NCBI GenBank assembly: GCA_018812885.1
Contig: JAHJCW010000138.1
Span: 1-17,899, forward strand
Reading direction: 5' to 3'
Source of the DNA: a bacterium
GTDB taxonomy: Bacteria; Fidelibacterota; Marinisomatia; Marinisomatales; JAHJCW01
Length of the DNA: 17,899 nt
Shown: positions 15,084 through 17,899 of the stretch, piece by piece
Layout of the letters: each line of letters begins with the position of its first letter
Position numbering within the stretch: position 1 is the stretch's first letter
The notes under the pieces: generated by a model
The model's input: only the letters and a program-made list of their open reading frames with translations
Databases searched by the model: none
Told to the model about the DNA's origin: nothing
Program-made: the position numbers and the translations under genes

Positions 15084-15271
15084 GGAATTAGGATATTGGT
15101 AGATTAGTAGTAGTGGCAGTAGAAGGTGGTAGAAGCAAGAAAAGTAGCAGTAGCAGTCACCGTTTTGCGGTTCCAATATTCACGTTTTACATTTTAACAA
15201 TTAATGACTACATAATTACAACCTAGTGACTATTATCATAGCAAATAACAATATTAATTTTTCATCCTAAA
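15084..15271 (+). other. 188-bp intergenic region with a G/A-rich trinucleotide-like stretch
   Basis: The first part, about 15084-15155, is almost free of C on the + strand and is built of repeated GTAG, GGTAG and GCAGTAG words (for example AGTAGTAGTGGCAGTAG). A small ACCG-TTTTG-CGGT hairpin follows at 15159-15171. The rest is AT-rich and probably holds the promoter of xseA. No gene or convincing terminator is seen. Confidence 0.6.
15164..15216 (+). promoter_or_regulatory. Candidate promoter region of xseA
   Basis: Two overlapping candidates are visible. TTTG at 15164-15167 and TACATTTT at 15188-15195 are 20 bases apart and fit the Bacteroidota consensus (TTTG, then TAnnTTTG) with one mismatch. 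TTTACA at 15186-15191 and TACATA at 15209-15214 are 17 bases apart and fit a weak sigma-70 pattern. Both lie in the only large gap near xseA. Neither is proven. Confidence 0.3.
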
Positions 15272-16495
15272 ATGATTGATGTAAATCAAACAATTTCAGT
15301 AACTGAGCTTACAGAACAAATCAAGAATCTTCTTGAAAGCAAGTTTGAAAGCATTTGGGTATCGGGGGAAATATCAAATTTTAAACATCATTATTCCGGT
15401 CATATGTATTTTACATTAAAAGACGATTCTGCGGAAATTAAAGTTGTGATGTTTAAAGGATTTAATCAATATTTACGATTCAAACCGGAAGATGGGATGC
15501 AGGTTTTAGCGAACGGCAGGTTGTCGGTATATGAGCAGCGTGGACAATATCAGCTTATTCTAAAACAATTAGAGCCATCAGGTATTGGAACTCTGTATTT
15601 GGCATTTGAAGCATTAAAAAAACAGTTATCTGAAGAAGGTTTATTTGATTCCGATAGAAAAAAAGAATTACCAAAATATCCCAATACAATTGGCGTGATA
15701 ACAAGTCAATCCGGAGCTGCCGTTCAGGATATATTTCAAATTTTAAAACGACGAGCTCCTTTTATTAAAGTTGTATTGCGAGCTACAAAAGTTCAAGGTG
15801 AGGGAGCTGCCCTTGATATTGTGCAAGCAATTGAGGAATTCAATGAATTTAAAAAAGTTGATGTAATTATTTTGGGACGCGGAGGTGGATCGTTAGAGGA
15901 TTTATGGCCATTCAATGAGGAGGTTGTTGCCCGTGCGATTAGTGCTTCTGCAATTCCGATCATCTCTGCGGTCGGACACGAAACAGATTATTCAATATCA
16001 GATATGGTGGCTGACAAACGAGCACCCACACCATCAACTGCCGCCGAAATTGTAAGTCCTTCCGTTACAGACATAAAAGAAAATGTTGATAGATTTCAAA
16101 TGAAACTAGAATTGAATATTAAAAATTTGATAGAACGCAATTGGCAAAATATTGATGAGTTAATCAATCGTCATTCCAGGCAGCAACCTCAAAAAATTAT
16201 TGAATTACAACATAGCGAGTTGGTGAAATTATCAAACCGATTTATTAATTCAATATTACAAAATCACAAATATTGGGGGATGAGCCTTAACCCGCTGACC
16301 GATAAATTATCGGCTTTAAGTCCGAAAGCAGTTTTAGAGAGGGGCTATTCCGTTGCCTTTAAACTGCCGGACAGGCAAATAATAAGAGCATCAGGAGATA
16401 TTGATAAAGGTAAGGAATTTGAATTATTAACGGCAAGAGGTTCATTTACAGCCGCTAAAATAAAAGATTTAATAAAATCAAAAAATAAACAGTGA
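15272..16495 (+). CDS. xseA: Exodeoxyribonuclease VII large subunit
   Basis: The 407-residue protein is the catalytic large subunit of exonuclease VII, which degrades single-stranded DNA from both ends into short oligonucleotides. Residues 7-100 are the OB-fold domain (ISVTELTEQI, VSGEISNFKHHYSGHMYFTLKD). The central nuclease domain contains GVITSQSGAAVQDI, GRGGGSLEDLW at 202-212, and SAVGHETDYSISDMVADKRAPTPSTAAE. After a coiled-coil-forming stretch (about 265-345), the C-terminal LSPKAVLERGYSVAF motif is present. The length is slightly short but within family range. The ATG at 15272 follows CCTAAA with no Shine-Dalgarno. The partner subunit gene begins 26 bp downstream. Confidence 0.95.
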   Translation: MIDVNQTISVTELTEQIKNLLESKFESIWVSGEISNFKHHYSGHMYFTLKDDSAEIKVVMFKGFNQYLRFKPEDGMQVLANGRLSVYEQRGQYQLILKQLEPSGIGTLYLAFEALKKQLSEEGLFDSDRKKELPKYPNTIGVITSQSGAAVQDIFQILKRRAPFIKVVLRATKVQGEGAALDIVQAIEEFNEFKKVDVIILGRGGGSLEDLWPFNEEVVARAISASAIPIISAVGHETDYSISDMVADKRAPTPSTAAEIVSPSVTDIKENVDRFQMKLELNIKNLIERNWQNIDELINRHSRQQPQKIIELQHSELVKLSNRFINSILQNHKYWGMSLNPLTDKLSALSPKAVLERGYSVAFKLPDRQIIRASGDIDKGKEFELLTARGSFTAAKIKDLIKSKNKQ

Positions 16496-16521
16496 ATTAA
16501 TCAATTAATGTAATTTACATA

Positions 16522-16749
16522 ATGACAAATAAGAAAAAAGACCTAGCTTTTGAAGAAGCATTCAAAAATTTAGAAGGTATCGTAAATCAACTTGAATCGG
16601 GACAAGAAACATTAGAAAAAAGTTTAGAATTGTTTGAGGAAGGTATCAAGTTGAGTGAAATCTGCCGTACTAAATTGGATAATGCTGATCAGAAAATTAA
16701 AGAATTAATTAAAAAAATAGGCGGTTCTTTTGAATTAAAAGATATATAA
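16522..16749 (+). CDS. xseB: Exodeoxyribonuclease VII small subunit
   Basis: The 75-residue protein is the small subunit of exonuclease VII, several copies of which coat the coiled-coil arm of XseA. The family pattern is clear: FEEAFKNLEGIVNQLESGQETLEKSLELFEEGIKL, then CRTKLDNADQKI. It forms a helical hairpin. The length and the position directly after xseA are typical. Its TAA stop shares one base with the nadK ATG (TAATG), suggesting coupled translation. Confidence 0.95.
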   Translation: MTNKKKDLAFEEAFKNLEGIVNQLESGQETLEKSLELFEEGIKLSEICRTKLDNADQKIKELIKKIGGSFELKDI

Positions 16750-17627
16750 TGAATAACTTTAAAAAGTTCGCAATCTGGGGAAATACAGAAAAACCTAAAT
16801 TTTGGGATACACTACCCGGTATCCTTGATTGGGCAAAAAATAATGAAGTAAAACCTTATCTCACAACACGAATTTCAAAACAATTTAAACAAACCGGATA
16901 TCCGGTTATTGATAGTGCCGATGATTTTATTAATATGGATTTCATACTTACCTTGGGGGGAGATGGAACAATTTTATCAACTGCACGCGCTGTAGCCCAT
17001 CGAAATATTCCGATTTTAGGAATACATTTGGGTGATCTAGGATTTTTGGCTAAAGTGACTTTACTTGATTTATATAATAGACTTGATCAAGTAGTTACTG
17101 GAGACTTTTTAATTAGCGAACATATGGTTCTTGAAGCTGAGATGTCAGCAAACGGCAAGACCATTATTTCACATGTATTAAATGATGTAGTAGTTGACAA
17201 TGGAAAAACACATCGGATGGTTACCTGTATGTTGGAAGCGGACGATGGATTTATCGGCAAATACAATGCCGATGGGATAATTGTATCAACGCCAACCGGT
17301 TCAACAGCTTATTCGCTCTCGGCCGGAGGACCGATTGTTGAACCAAGTGTAAAATCAATTATTATTACTCCGATCTGCCCACATTCGCTTACATCGAGAC
17401 CGTTAGTTGTGCCCGATTCATCCGAAATTAAAATAACTTTTCCGAATGATCCTGCGGAGGATATTGGAGTTACTTTAGATGGGCAGGTGTTCCACGATTT
17501 TAAATATGATGCGGTTCTCAAGGTACGCAAGGCAAAATATACTGTTAAATTTATAGATTTTGCAGATTGCAGTTATTACGGAACGCTGCGCAATAAAATG
17601 GGCTGGGGAAAGCGCGGAGAAGAATAG
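16749..17627 (+). CDS. nadK: NAD+ kinase
   Basis: The 292-residue protein phosphorylates NAD+ to NADP+ in the cytoplasm. It has the LGGDGT motif at Gly70-Thr74 with catalytic Asp72, followed by LGIHLGDLGFLAK, which is the family's GxNxGxLGFL region. The second conserved motif reads LNDVVVDNG, with Asn-Asp in place of the more common Asn-Glu. The glycine-rich loop TPTGSTAYSLSAGGPIV and the TPICPHSLTSRPLV segment are intact. The length is normal. It starts at the xseB stop (one-base overlap), so xseA, xseB and nadK probably form one operon. Twenty-one bases separate it from the partial HEPN-like frame. Confidence 0.95.
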   Translation: MNNFKKFAIWGNTEKPKFWDTLPGILDWAKNNEVKPYLTTRISKQFKQTGYPVIDSADDFINMDFILTLGGDGTILSTARAVAHRNIPILGIHLGDLGFLAKVTLLDLYNRLDQVVTGDFLISEHMVLEAEMSANGKTIISHVLNDVVVDNGKTHRMVTCMLEADDGFIGKYNADGIIVSTPTGSTAYSLSAGGPIVEPSVKSIIITPICPHSLTSRPLVVPDSSEIKITFPNDPAEDIGVTLDGQVFHDFKYDAVLKVRKAKYTVKFIDFADCSYYGTLRNKMGWGKRGEE

Positions 17628-17648
17628 ATTGTTTATGGATATCTAAAA

Positions 17649-17899
17649 ATGGCTGAAGATTCACTTGGAACAATGAATAGGGAAAGAAATTATAATCTAA
17701 TGTTTTCAATTTCAGCTTGTTATTATTCAATGTATTATTCTTTATATTCTATTTTAATGAAAATTGGAATCAAGTGTGAAATTCACTCTTGCACACTTGA
17801 ATTTATGAAGATTATGCTAAAAGAATATTATTCTAAAGAAGATATAAAGACTATTAAGAAAGCATTTGATCTTAGAATTCTTGCACAGTATTATGTTGG
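17649..17899 (+). CDS. HEPN-like domain protein, cut by the window end
   Basis: An open frame runs from ATG 17649 to the window end without a stop (83 codons). The residues resemble a HEPN (UPF0332-like) four-helix domain: AEDSL near the start, ISACYYSMYYSLYSILMKIG in place of the usual A-x-YYAMF-x-ALL helix, CEIHSCTLEFM where the family has a conserved His, and AFDLRILAQYYV where it has an R-x-x-ADY segment. HEPN proteins often pair with a nucleotidyltransferase (MNT) as a toxin-antitoxin-like module or act as RNases, but the partner and the C-terminus are outside the window. Upstream codons VYGYLK are also in frame and fit the family, yet no start codon precedes ATG 17649 after the nadK stop. 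No Shine-Dalgarno is visible. Confidence 0.6.
   Translation, partial: MAEDSLGTMNRERNYNLMFSISACYYSMYYSLYSILMKIGIKCEIHSCTLEFMKIMLKEYYSKEDIKTIKKAFDLRILAQYYV

Noticed and set aside
16496..16518. ATTAAT-CA-ATTAAT and GTAATTTAC palindromes between xseA and xseB
   Set aside because: Pure A/T words of this size are expected by chance here, and the gap is only 26 bp within an operon.
17188..17214. Asn-Asp instead of Asn-Glu in the second NAD kinase motif
   Set aside because: As far as I recall, Asp is found at this place in a number of bacterial NAD kinases; all other motifs are intact.

Overview
The window is an AT-rich bacterial segment in which every gene I can support lies on the + strand. Several features suggest a Gram-negative member of the Bacteroidota or the wider FCB (Fibrobacteres-Chlorobi-Bacteroidetes) group. 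These are a DUF2851 gene, a stand-alone RfaE2-type heptose adenylyltransferase, a 30-residue COX24/mS38-like basic protein, and exported envelope enzymes. In addition, most genes start with an A/T-rich leader and no Shine-Dalgarno sequence. I cannot place it below that level. TAA, TAG and TGA are all used as stops, so the standard code applies. No tRNA, rRNA, CRISPR array or insertion sequence is visible.

Positions 1-7617 are the end of a surface-polysaccharide (O-antigen or exopolysaccharide) gene cluster. In order it holds the C-terminal part of a GT4 glycosyltransferase, a fused two-domain dehydrogenase (MDR plus Gfo/Idh/MocA), an uncharacterised beta-propeller-like protein, a WbuB-like GT4 glycosyltransferase, a WecB-type UDP-GlcNAc 2-epimerase, and a polyprenyl-phosphate sugar-1-phosphate transferase that starts chains on the lipid carrier. 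The likely logic is that the epimerase and dehydrogenase make or modify sugars, the last gene loads the first sugar, and the glycosyltransferases extend it. No flippase, polymerase or length regulator is in view; if present they lie upstream of position 1.

Positions 7650-10789 are housekeeping and lipid genes: serS, plsC and a DUF2851 gene. Positions 10776-14103 hold envelope genes: rfaE2 for heptose activation, an MltD-like LysM lytic transglycosylase, sppA and the HU gene. A 30-aa basic protein gene and a secreted zinc-dependent phospholipase C/S1-P1-type enzyme follow. After a 188-bp gap come xseA, xseB (exonuclease VII) and nadK. The window ends inside a HEPN-like ORF.

Spacing is tight throughout, with overlaps of 1-19 bp, so a few long operons are likely. 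The most promising breaks are the 107-bp gap before the sugar-phosphate transferase, the 68-bp gap before the transglycosylase and the 188-bp gap before xseA. I see no clearly new multi-gene system. The points most worth following are the beta-propeller protein with spaced histidines, the 30-aa basic protein with a strong ribosome-binding site, the non-ATG start of the sugar-phosphate transferase, and the HEPN-like ORF cut by the window end.
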